A stretch of 64,000 bases of DNA from assembly GCF_000224145.3 (NCBI RefSeq), contig NC_020168.2, positions 2,305,171-2,369,170 on the forward strand. The letters are read 5' to 3'. The first letter of the stretch is position 1; each line of letters begins with the position of its first letter. A program made the position numbers and the translations under genes. This stretch comes from Ciona intestinalis (taxonomy: Eukaryota > Chordata > Ascidiacea > Phlebobranchia > Cionidae). This document shows, in pieces, positions 1 to 11,100 of this stretch. A model generated the notes under the pieces. The model was not told the DNA's origin. It worked only from the letters and a program-made list of their open reading frames with translations, and made no database searches.

Positions 1-337
1 AGTTTTTGGTTGTAAGGGTATAGTTTGGTTGCTGATAGCCGAAAGTAATTCTTTTGCGGTGGAAGTCGTAGTTTAGTAGCAACACTTCAATAAGCAAACG
101 TAGATTTTGAGCAGGAGGTAAACAGGCGGCTATGTTTTTGCTTTTTTTATGTCACCACGTGTCTGGGGATACGTCGGACAACATGCCCGGGTTGGTAAGG
201 TGTATTATATTGTATGCTCACAATAGTTTTAGATCATAAAAAATAGTAAGAACGTTTAAAGAAAGACGACATCAGGAGAGTATCAAGCGACTGAATGAAA
301 AAAAGCTATTTTTCCAGTTATTGAAGATGATACTCGN

Positions 338-388
338 NNNNNNNNNNNNNNNNNNNNNNNNNNNNNNNNNNNNNNNNNNNNNNNNNNN
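338..388. other. Assembly gap (run of N)
   Basis: 51 undetermined bases. Confidence 0.99.
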
Positions 389-491
389 ATAAAGTACAGC
401 TTAGCCTAGTCGATTGATATATTAGATGATTCGTTATTATTTCGTTTGTCGTTTTTACCAACGGTGTCGAATAAAACCAAAAAACGTATAC

Positions 492-550
492 TGTCCGAGG
501 TGACCCCGGTCATGTCCGATGTTACCCCGGTACCGGGGCAACACCGGACA
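492..550. repeat. GC-rich 21-bp direct repeat followed by an inverted copy
   Basis: Two near-identical 21-bp units beginning TGTCCGA start at 492 and 513. The second is followed at once by its inverted copy, giving a 38-bp palindrome (513-550) centred on GGTACC. Its base composition stands out from the AT-rich flanks. Confidence 0.75.
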
Positions 551-737
551 CTTGAGAGCCTTAGGAATTTGACCTTTTTCATGCATTTCTAGTTTTCTTT
601 GGCATGCGACTCTCCTACCCTTTTTCGGCAAAGGATCACCCTTTACAACAAACTAACATTTAAATTCATGTGACGCATATAAAAAAAATATTAGCAATTT
701 TCAAAAAAACGTCTGAACCATCCCCGGTCTCCCCTAC

Positions 738-1773
738 GTATATTAGGATGGGAATATGGGACACACTTTGTGTAACGAGATTTTTTTAATTTTCTTTTTA
801 CGGACGGATTAATGATAATCAATGATATTTAAATAACTTATAGATAGTCCTATATGGGCGGGGTAAGACATTACGCTTAAGCACATAATGCCCAATATTT
901 CCAAACTCAAAATTCTTGACAATTTTGGGTAGATGCAACGAATTAGTTATATCATACCTTAATTATTCGTAAGGCGTTCAAAAAATTATTCAAACACGTG
1001 AGGATGTATTCAGCGTTTCGCACACCATCAACTGTATAACGTTAGCATTTAAACATATCGAAGGGCGGAAAAATTTAAAATCCTTGTTTTTTGATTAATA
1101 AATAAATATATGATAAAAAATACACGTAAACAACACGAAATAATGTTGTACGCTTTATTGTTACATCAAGGAATTGATAAATATTCAATATTGTATTATA
1201 CAACTACACATATAGAGCTTTATATTTCGCACAAGCCACCTAACATAATTTATTACCAAGTGCATCGGGCCTTCGAGTACATTGTCCAAATATTATCTTG
1301 TTATTATATCAGTATATTATATTTGAATCACCCCTGAGTATAAATTATTTACAAAGTTGAAACAAAAATTTAACAAAACTCTAAAGTGGGATAAGACGGG
1401 ACGAAAAATTAAAAGATTTTATATTAAAAGTATTCCACTGTATGAAATGGTTTAGCCTATTTTTTTTTATTAAATTACGATATTGAATTAATGATTTAAG
1501 TTTGCAAATACACAATTTTAAGCATAGTTTAGCGAGCAATCAAAATGAGCATCTTACTATTATGGTATTTTACCCGTTAAAAAATGTTGCATTCATTCAA
1601 CACTGAACTTTCATATTTAACAAACCTTTGTCGTGCACTTTGTTGGACCGTAAAACATAAATAATACTGTAAAATATTTTTTCTCTTATGATTAAATTTG
1701 TATACCGGTAAAAGAAGATTTTAAAACAAAAATCTGTCTTACCCTTAGTCTCGTCTTCCCCATCCTACTATAT
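738..1773. repeat. Long, diverged member of the TAGGGTGGGG repeat family
   Basis: The left end reads AGGATGGGAATATGGGACAC and the right end reads as the inverse (CCCCATCCTACTATAT). The inside shares words with the long copies at 5551 and 7275, such as the TTTTACGGAC stretch. It is old and possibly composite; an internal GTGGGATAAGACGGGAC at about 1386 may be a second terminus. Confidence 0.5.
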
Positions 1774-1867
1774 GAATATTATATTTTAAAGCAAAAGCCC
1801 ACCACTTAATGCATGGAGAAAATCGATTTACATTTTCCTATACTAATACCTTTAGCGTTATTACTCG

Positions 1868-2206
1868 TTCTGCGGCGTGTGGTAGCACGTCTACCCCGAG
1901 CCGGCCAGAGTTTATACGAATTTGAGGCAGTTACCCTTGTGGGCATGTGTGTTTATTAGGACTTGTATAAGATAGAAGAAAAATGGTGGGCGTGTGTGTT
2001 CATTAATAGGAAGAAAAATAAAAGTAATTACCTACTAATTTTGCTATACGACTAACGCGCAAATGGGCACGATGTAGTAAAACAGAACAGTGTTTATAGG
2101 ATAAGTTTGTTACATTCATTCATTCATTCGTTCATTCATTCATTCATTCATTCATTCATTCATTCATTCATTCATTCATTCATTCATTCATTCATTCATT
2201 CATTCA
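1868..2206 (+). repeat. SINE remnant ending in a (CATT)n microsatellite
   Basis: It contains the SINE words GTGGGCATGTGTG and a 95-bp CATT/ATTC tail at 2112-2206, as in the other SINE copies of the window. The tail ends 13 bp before the splice acceptor of the exon at 2220. The paralogous site near 11,980 has only about three CATT units, so the tract has expanded here. Confidence 0.6.
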
Positions 2207-2219
2207 TACTTCTATACAG

Positions 2220-3475
2220 AAACTGACAGATAAAACTGCTGGACAGATCGCTGCCACCGCGGCGTTTTCAGGGATTACAGGACCTATATTTTTCGGCGTA
2301 TGGCTGGACAAAACAAAAAAGTTCCTGTAAATATGATTAACAGTATATAGGTATATTGTTTATGGACTAAGTTGACCGCAGTATTTTTCTGTAATGCAGC
2401 GCGAACGATATAACACTAATTTGGTAGGCAAAAATCTCGTATTGTGTCCTTTTGGAGACCAGGAGTACGTGTATTAAGTGCAACTTATATAATAATGTAC
2501 AATACACGATCTTAAATAACCCTTTCTTTGCGTCTAATTAAATGCATGTTGTTGTAACAGATGCACTTCCTCGTTTGTTTACGGAATGGCGCTTGTCTCG
2601 ACGGCTGCATACACAGTCGCAGTTCATAGTTCCGTTGAATGGCCACTTTGGATCACAACGATTGTTTTCGGGCAAGTTACACCAAACATAATAAGACTGC
2701 ATGCTTTAATTGTTTATCGGTTTCTGTCTTTCTTTTTTTTTAATTTTGATACAAAGCAAAAATTTAAATAGGTAATTGGAAAGATTGGCTTCTTTAAAAT
2801 CTGTTATAAATTTTACAGGATAGCTTTTACTTCGTATATGAACATTGGGATGGAAATCGCATCTGAACTTACATTTCCTGAACCAGCAAGCACTTCAACC
2901 AGTCTAATATATTCCCTCGGTGGGGTAAGAGACTTTTAAAATAGATAAAGTGAACGCCGACTATACTCTTATAGAAGAAGAATCAATTTTTTACATAAGG
3001 TGTGTTGCGGAGTCCGTATTAAATCACCGCAAAACCGTCATCTATATTATTATATATGTTCATATTTATATCTCCCTACGCTCGCACGTTGGATGACTGC
3101 TGGCAGAGACAATTCTGCTTTAATTAATTTTAGGTTTGATTGTGAGTTTAGGTTAGTTATATAAATTTAAGTTAAACTATAACTCTGTTTTACCTTGCCC
3201 ACTGTTTATATTTTCCAGGTTTTTTGTCTAATTGAGACTGAAGTTGCAAGAGCGATAATGGACGATGGGCATATCCTTGGTTCTAATATTTTTTTTACAA
3301 TGATGCTTTTGGTCGGATTTATAATAACGCGTAAGTTTATTATACAACGAGCATGCTGCAATGTATTATTGATAAGTGCATTAATTTTAAAATAAAAAAC
3401 GCTTTTTCGGCAGTTACTATAAACGGTGAAATGAAACGGTTCAAGGCCAGCACAGAGGTGGTGGACGATTCATGA
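2220..3475 (+). CDS. FLVCR-like MFS transporter, 3' half (tandem paralogue A)
   Basis: This is the C-terminal half of a feline-leukemia-virus-subgroup-C-receptor-related transporter, a 12-span plasma-membrane or organelle carrier family linked to heme, choline and ethanolamine transport. Coding exons are 2220-2326, 2561-2671, 2819-2924, 3219-3330 and 3414-3475 (stop TGA 3473-3475), giving 165 residues with closed phases. Visible family marks are the cytoplasmic-loop segment FGVWLDKTKK and the SELTFPEP segment, which matches the ELTYPE motif of FLVCR1/2. The tail reads NGEMKRFKASTEVVDDS. The intron after the second exon uses a GC donor (GCAAGT). These exons and their introns are nearly identical to exons 9-13 of the next gene, so this is a recent duplicate. 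Exons 1-8 are not visible: they may lie left of the window, or the copy may be partial. The family call is firm; the substrate is unknown. Confidence 0.85.
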
Positions 3476-5125
3476 TGGTTTTATATGCAGTTTATTTATT
3501 TCTTTCGCATCTTATGCTTCCGTGATACATCTTGTGCAATATTAATACTGATTGGTTTTGTTTGAAAATATGAGGTGTGAGTTACGTTTCCCGTAGCGTT
3601 TCCGCTGTTTTCGTTATTGAATACAATATTGTAGCGGTTGAGTGTGCTTCGAGCTCAGATTTAATATATATAATTATTTAAATTTAACTTAATGCATAAA
3701 GATTGAACTTTGCGTTGTGTGAATTTAACAGCTGACCAGCAGATGACGTAACGTGTATATGCGCCGTTTTACAATTCCCAGTGATGCAAGATATGGAATT
3801 CATATAAAAAAAACTGTATGAAAGTGGCTAAATTGGTTAAAAAAGTTTAAAACTAAAAAATATTTCTAAAAATTGTTGAAGTTTGTAGTGTACCCTTGTA
3901 TACCCTTTTGCACTGGTGCACCCCTGGCATATTTTGGTGCACCCTCTAGGGTGCACCGTCCACACCGGTTGAAGAGCAGTGGCCCAGCATACACAAACCA
4001 TAGTAACACTGACGGTGTACTATGTTAGTGTCCTATATGCACAAACACTGTGTGCGTACTGAAAAACTTCCACGAAACAATCGCATTGTTTCTGTTTCAA
4101 ACTAAAAGAAAAGTAACAAACCCATTCCATCACAAATCGTAGTCGTTTTTGCTTTTTAAACAATTTATTTTCGTAATTTTTTGTTATGGTTAATAAGACT
4201 GTTTAAATTTTCTCTTTACATGTGCGACCGTGCACTTAGAAGTTGCTGCGTGACAGTAAACGATACATCAGCTGCTGGCATCCGGATAGCATATGTTTAG
4301 GTTGATTCAAAACGTAGCTTGCGCTTTCAATTTATTTATCGGTACCATGCCTGTAAAGACTGATATTTCCACAGGGCTCTTTGCTATTCGGGCAGAGCGA
4401 GAATATGTGATACAAGAAGACTTCATATGAAGGCTGTACGCAAAGTGAGCGACAACAAGAAATTGGAGTCAAAGCATTGCCTTCGGTATTACACGCATGC
4501 GTCGTCGGGTGTCATATTTTGTTCAATATTTCCACAAGAAATAACAAGTACGTTTATTTATGTCAATCAAACAAAATGTACAAACTACTGACATATATAG
4601 TTGGTCGTGATTGCATGCTTGTTCCCTTGTTCAATATATAATACATTACCGATATTTACCAGCAAGTCTTAAAAAACAACTTATTTTACTAACTAATCTT
4701 TAAAAAGTATTCGTGATTCGGTAGTGTTTCTGGTTTTCCAGTAGTTAGAGTGAACTTCCTGTCGTACATCATTATACTATGTCATATTTACACAACAAAA
4801 AGATGACTAATTGTCTCTTGTATGTAGCAATGACATTTTAGTCAGAATATATATTTTCTTCCATTTCGTGCTGTCGCTATGCAGGGATTGTATACAATTT
4901 AGTTGAGCAGCTTTTGGTATTAGTTTTTCGAAAGCATATATAGGTAAGTGTTTGGTAAACAAAGTCGAGTATGTCGCAGAAAAAGTAAGGATTTTTTGTT
5001 AATGTTGCACAGAAGGTTTTCTTTTTTAAATTGTCACCATTGCGCAGTTTATTTGCAGCTTCGACAGATAAGCCATAGGCATATATATAGTATACGGTTG
5101 TAGTTCAATTAGTAGTCTATTCCAA
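3476..5125. other. Intergenic region between the two FLVCR-like genes
   Basis: No coding exon was recognised. Homology to paralogue B continues to about 3630 and then stops. A truncated hAT-type MITE lies at 3763-3981. The last 150 bp are the likely promoter/5' leader of the next gene and include an AT-rich TATATATAG at about 5080. Confidence 0.6.
3763..3981 (+). mobile_element. Truncated copy of the hAT-type MITE
   Basis: It matches the right two thirds of the complete copy at 7948-8251, including CAATTCCCAGTGATGCAAGA and the end GGTTGAAGAGCAGTG. The left terminus is missing and no target duplication was found. Confidence 0.7.
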
Positions 5126-8100
5126 ATGACGATAGAGGAAACATCAAGACCGAGTGGCAATGCAATTGATGAGAGTTCCCCGCTGATTCAACAGTTTGAT
5201 GGCGTGTAAGAAACATTTACTTTTCTTAAAGGGAAACATTTGCAATACAGTATTTCAGCTTTTTATTTCTTCACTGGCATGTCCTTCCGTATTGTGATTG
5301 AAACTTCTCAGTTAAAATGTGAATGCTTAAGTTATCATTGTATATAGTAGGGTGGGGGAAGATGGGACACCTTTTATAGCACATAATATCAAGATATTCT
5401 GATCGTGTTTTAAACAATTAACAACGGTCTATGAGAGTCATGAGGACATAGTTTCATATTTCTTTAAGTGTTCTTTGTTTACTACTAAATGGGACGAGAA
5501 AATGGAGTTAAAAAGTGTCTCATCTTCCCCATCCTCCTGTATATATATATATAGTAGGGTGGGGGAAGATGGGGCACTTTGTCAGACAAGACTTTTTTTT
5601 ATTTTCATTTTACGGACCCCTATTTAATGATAAGGAAAGTAAGGTTACAGAATTATTCGACAGTATTATCACGACTTTATAAAACACCCGTCAAAGCTGA
5701 TTACTGTTTTTAAATATTAAAAAAAATGTAAAATAGAAACAGTGTACTTTGAACAGGTAAAACAATGCAAAATAGTAAGGTGCTATTTTTTAAAGTTCGC
5801 TAAATCACAGTAACGCCAATGATTTTTTTTAGTTTTCGTGTGTGAACGATTAAACTAGTTTCATAGCTTCATAAAACAACCTTGAATATTTCGTACAGTT
5901 TGATTTTGTCTCATAAAACTAGTTTTAGTTTTGTAAATAAACAAATTTACCCATTGTCGTTCAAACAATACCAATTGTTACGCAATAACATAATGTATAG
6001 GTAACATGTTAAAAACTATAGCAGTAGGGCAAGAAAATGAATGTTTAGACTTAATTTTCAAAGCGTACAGTATTATTTCGTATTATTTACGCACATTTCT
6101 ATTCATAAATACACTTAATAATCAAAATTAACAATGATTTTAAACTGTCTCATCTTATCCTGTGTGTTTTTAAATTTGTAAACTTTCACCTGTTGTGCAG
6201 ATCGCTAAATAACTCCTCGTGTGTTTTATTATATTTTATTAAATTGGTGTCAATTAATAAAGGAATGATAGTCCTAATTTGTGGTATTACCCCAAAAACG
6301 TTATCTATTTTGATTTTGGGAATATTTGGCAATATGTGCTTAACAGTCCCATCTTCCCGCATTGTACTATATGTATACTGTAACGGTCTATAACAAGCGT
6401 GTCCTAGATATATATATATAAAAACATTATTTTTCCCCATAACTTCAAATTAAAACAAAAACGAAGAAAAACTATATAAAATGCCCTGGAATTATTGACT
6501 GCAATAGTAAACGACATCGCTTTGCGGCCCCGCGACTGTTGAAAGGAAATGCATCAGCTCCCTAACCTTTACCGACATTCTCTATTATTTTTATTTCTGT
6601 GCATGTAAGTTAAAATTGTTTAAATGGCCGTTACATTAAAACGATTTTCATACTATCACACTTAATCATTGCATCGATAAACTTATTTTAGTAGACAGAC
6701 ATCGAAACAGTTACACCCGATGAAAACAAAAATCTACAAAAGAAGATTTCTTATGATTTCCCTCACATGTCTTGGCGCATTAACTAGCGGAATTCAAAAC
6801 GTGGTATATGCTGGTCTACCTTCAAGCGGGAGATTGTACTTTAAAGTGAGTAATGATCTTCCATTTTCTGTTGTAAATTGTAACACAATTCACAAATTTC
6901 TGTTGTAAGGCCTCACCAGTAGTCTATGATCTGTTGACTAGTCTCTACTACTTCATGTTCGCTATTAGTGGAGTATTCTGTATTTGGGTAATCGAAAAAG
7001 TTGGAAATCGCATTTCGCATATCATCGCTTCAAGTACGTTTTATTTTGTATACTTCTCCGTATACTATAACATTTTTAATGTATGTTTGCCTTTATACAC
7101 ATATATAAATATTCTTAACCCCTATACTTCCTTGGGAGGTTTATTCTAAGAATGCCCGCATAAATATTCCCTGTTAAGGATTTCAAGCAACTCACCTAAA
7201 TTTGCCTGTTTGTTTCAAAACATTTGCACTTCACTCTACTGTTTGTTGTAACCAAAAGGCATATGTATATATATATAGTAGGGTGGGGGAAGATGGGATA
7301 CTTTGTCAGACGAGACTTTTTCTTAATTTTCTTTTTACGGACTCCCATTTAATGATAATCAAGAAAATAAGGTTACAGAATTATTCGACAGTATTATCAC
7401 GACTTTATAAAACGCCCGTCAAAGCTGATTACTGTTTTTAAATATTAAAGTATATATATATATGTAAAATAGAAACAGTATACTTTGAACAGGTAAAAAA
7501 TGCGATATAGTAAGGTGCTATTTTTTAATGCTCGCTAAATCATAGAGAAGCCGAAGATTTTTTTTAGTTTCCGTGTGCGAACGATTAAACTAGTTTCATA
7601 GCTTCATAAAACAACCTTAAATATTCCGTATAGTTTGATTTTGTCTCATAAAACTAGTTTTAGCTTGTAAAAGAACACTGAGATATAAGCATGAAGAAAA
7701 TAGGAAGGGGTCAAAATGACTATAATTTGAGATAAAAAACAACAAAAAAATATCGATTTAACGTTATATATATGAAGTTTACATGGAAAAGAAACTAACG
7801 CAACTCGGTAGGTTAACTACAAGTGGCAGAATACTGCAAATGTAAATGTATTTCAATTTAGAGTCCCATCTTCGCCCACATTGTAGTTTTGTATGTTTTC
7901 ATTGCCAAACTTTGTGAAAGATTTGTTTTTAATTTGGTAATTTATACCAGTGCTCTTCAACCTTTTTTGGGTTGGTGAACCCCTAAAGTTGTTGCGACAA
8001 ACTCATGCACCCCTGATTGCTTTAACGTAAAACTAATGACGTTTCGCAATTCCCAGTGATGCAAGATATAGAATTCATATAAAAAACTGTAAAAAAATGG

Positions 8101-11100
8101 CTAAATTTGTTAAAATGTTCAAAACTGAGTATTATTACTGAAAATTGTTGAAGTTTGTGATGCACCCTTGTATACACTTTTGTACTGGTGCACCCCTGGC
8201 ATATTTTGATGCACCCTAGGGTGCACCGTGCACACCGGTTGAAGAGCACTGATTTATACCTCAGGGGGTTTTCAACTATAAGATACTGATATAATAAAAA
8301 GATAATATTTGAAAAATATATTCGAAATTTAGTCATTTGCACTTGGTGATAATTTATGAGAAGTGGCTTGTGCCAAAAACAGAGTAGTAATACCCAATTT
8401 GTAGCAAAAATAAAAAAACTTTATGAATAGTTATTACCAATTTTCTGTTATTACTAGTTCATATACATTTGTAGGATACAACATTTATCCATTGAAGTTC
8501 GAACATTACCCATTGTCGTTCAAACAATACCAATTGTTATGCAATAATATAATGTATATAGGTAACATGTTAAAAACTATAGCAGTAGGGCAAAAAAAAG
8601 AATGTTTAGACCTGATTTTCAAAGCGTACAGTATTATTTCGTGTTATTTACGTATACAGTATTCCTATTTTCAAGTTTGTAAAATTTCACCTTTTGTGCG
8701 GATCGCTAAATAACTCCCCGTGTGCTTTATTATATTTTAATAAATTGGTGTCAATTAATAAAGGAATGATAGTACTAATTCGTGGTATTACCCAAAAACC
8801 GGCATCTATTTTGATTTTGAAAATATTTGGCAATATGTGCTTAAGTGTCCCATTTTTCCCCATTGTACTATATATGTATAGTATAAACCTTTCTAGCGTT
8901 TATTTTTCTTGGATCCTTGGTTGCTGTTGTGGCATGCCTCAATCGAAATTTTCTTGGAGTGGCAATTTTTGCTCAAGTACTGAATGGCATAGCACAGGTA
9001 AATAACAAATGTTGCTGGTCAAATATTTTATAACATTAAAATCTTTGGTTTATATCATGACAAAAAAACGACGAGAAGATAATTAACTGGGGCACCCTAT
9101 CGCGTCGTTGGCTGAAAAACTCTGGCTGCTGGATGGCGCTTTTTAGTAACTCTAGGGGTGTTTTGAGTACTTTGTTTCAGTTGTGTCTTGCAGAATGGCA
9201 TATTTGCATCTATACCCAAAACTGCTAGGTACTACTATGGCACAGAAGCAACTTTGTAGACTGGCTAACTTTAAACACTTGCTTAATTGTAAAAATTAAT
9301 TCTAAAATACTATTTTTTTAGGTATTCGTGCTATCCCTTCCGCCAAAGATCGCAGGAACGTGGTTTGACAGCAACCAGATATCTACTGCGACCTCGATGA
9401 CTGTGTTCTCATATGAAGTAAGTTGTTTCGTATTCTTAATATCCAACATATATAGCTTACTTAAAATGACCATATACTGCCATATATTAACATCACCAAT
9501 ACATTTCTGCAGGCTGGGAATGGACTTTCTTTATTACTTCCTCCGTACATTGTACCAGTATCTGCCAGCGACACAAATCTCTTGAAAACTCGAATGCTTT
9601 ACATATTCGGATTCATTGCAGCACTGGCATTTGTTTCCTTTACTCTAATTATCATATGTGAGATCAAAATAATTTCTATTTTTCTTACTGTTTACTATAT
9701 AGTGCCGTGGTTTTTTTTAATATTTAAAAATAGTAATCAGCTTTGACAGGCGTTTTATAAAGTCGTGATAATACTGTCGAATAATTCTGTAACCTTGTTT
9801 TCCTGATTATCATTAAATGGGGATCCGTAAAAACAAAATTAAAAAAAGGTCTCGTCTGACAAAGTTTCCCATCTTCCCCCACCCTATACGACATAATAGG
9901 TTGGACAAGTGGCGTTTTAAAGTTCTTACCTATTTAAAGTATTATTATTCATTGAAAATACTTTTGCGTGACAGTTTTTGAAGAGAAGCCTCCATTACCA
10001 CCGAGCACATCTGCGGTTGTAGCTTCAATCACCGAAGAAAAACCTTTAATTGATTCTTTAAAAACAGTTTTATCGAACTCCAACTTTGTTCGGTTCATCT
10101 TTACATTCGGTCAGTTGATATAAAACTAACTAAAATGTTAACTAACTTAAAAACAACGTGGGTATTGTTTTTTGGGTTTAGTATAAAAAAACGTATAGTT
10201 TGCTATTTATTTTTAATATTGTATAGGGATGTTTTTTACATTTTTGGTTGAAAATGACCGGTAATCTTTTCACTTTGCTTTTACACAGCCATAAACTACG
10301 GTGCATTCTCTGCAATAATGACCGTGGTCGCTCCCCAGACATTGAAAGCAGATGGTTCTGTAAGTATGACATTCTAGGCTATGCACTGTATTGTGACCCT
10401 ATACTGTATAAGTATATATTACGTAAACTTTATATAGTAGAGTGGAGGAATATGGGACACAGCCACATATTGCCTAATATTTCCAAATTAAAATACTGTT
10501 TTGTTGATACCACGGATTAGTAATAACCTTCCTTTATTAATTGAAAACAATTCAAAAAATTTGTAGGGTGGGGAAACATGGGATACTTTGTCAGGCGAGG
10601 CGTTTTTTAATTTTTTTTTAAGGACCCTTATTTAATGATATTCAGGAAAACAATGTTACTGAATTATTTGACAAGAGACTTTATAAAACGGGCGTGAAAA
10701 AAACTGAGATGTATACATGAGGAAAATAGGCAGGGGTCAATATGACTTTAATTTAAGAAAAGAACAAAAAAATATCGGTTTACCGTTATATATACGCAAA
10801 GTATACACTGCAAAGAAACCAACAAAGTCGGTTAAATTCGGTAGGTAAACTACAAGTTGCAGAATACTGCTAATGTAAATATATTTTAACTTTGAGTCCC
10901 ATCTTCCCATACATTGTAGTTTTGTATGTTTTTAATGGCAAACTTTGAAAAAGATTTGCTTTTAATTTAATAAATTATAGCTCAAAGGTTATTTAAACAT
11001 AAGATAATATAATAACAAGATAATATTTTGAAAATATACTCGAAATTCAGTCATTCACTTTTCATCCTGGGAAGTGGCTTGTGTGAAAAACTGTGTATAT

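Larger units (their letters stand above)
1..2219. other. Repeat-rich sequence upstream of the partial FLVCR-like gene
   Basis: No convincing exon was found here. The stretch holds an assembly gap (338-388), a GC-rich palindrome (492-550), a long diverged member of the TAGGGTGGGG repeat family (about 738-1773) and a SINE remnant with a CATT tail (about 1868-2206). If the partial transporter gene at 2220 has upstream exons, they lie left of the window or are missing. Confidence 0.6.

Noticed and set aside
1-210. Possible terminal exon ending at a GTAAGG donor near 202
   Set aside because: A short open stretch with a good donor, but it has no recognisable protein similarity and no partner exon in the window.
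8694-9005. 103-codon frame overlapping FLVCR-like exon 4
   Set aside because: It is in the wrong frame for the exon and starts in repeat sequence; the in-phase exon 8897-8997 explains the conservation.
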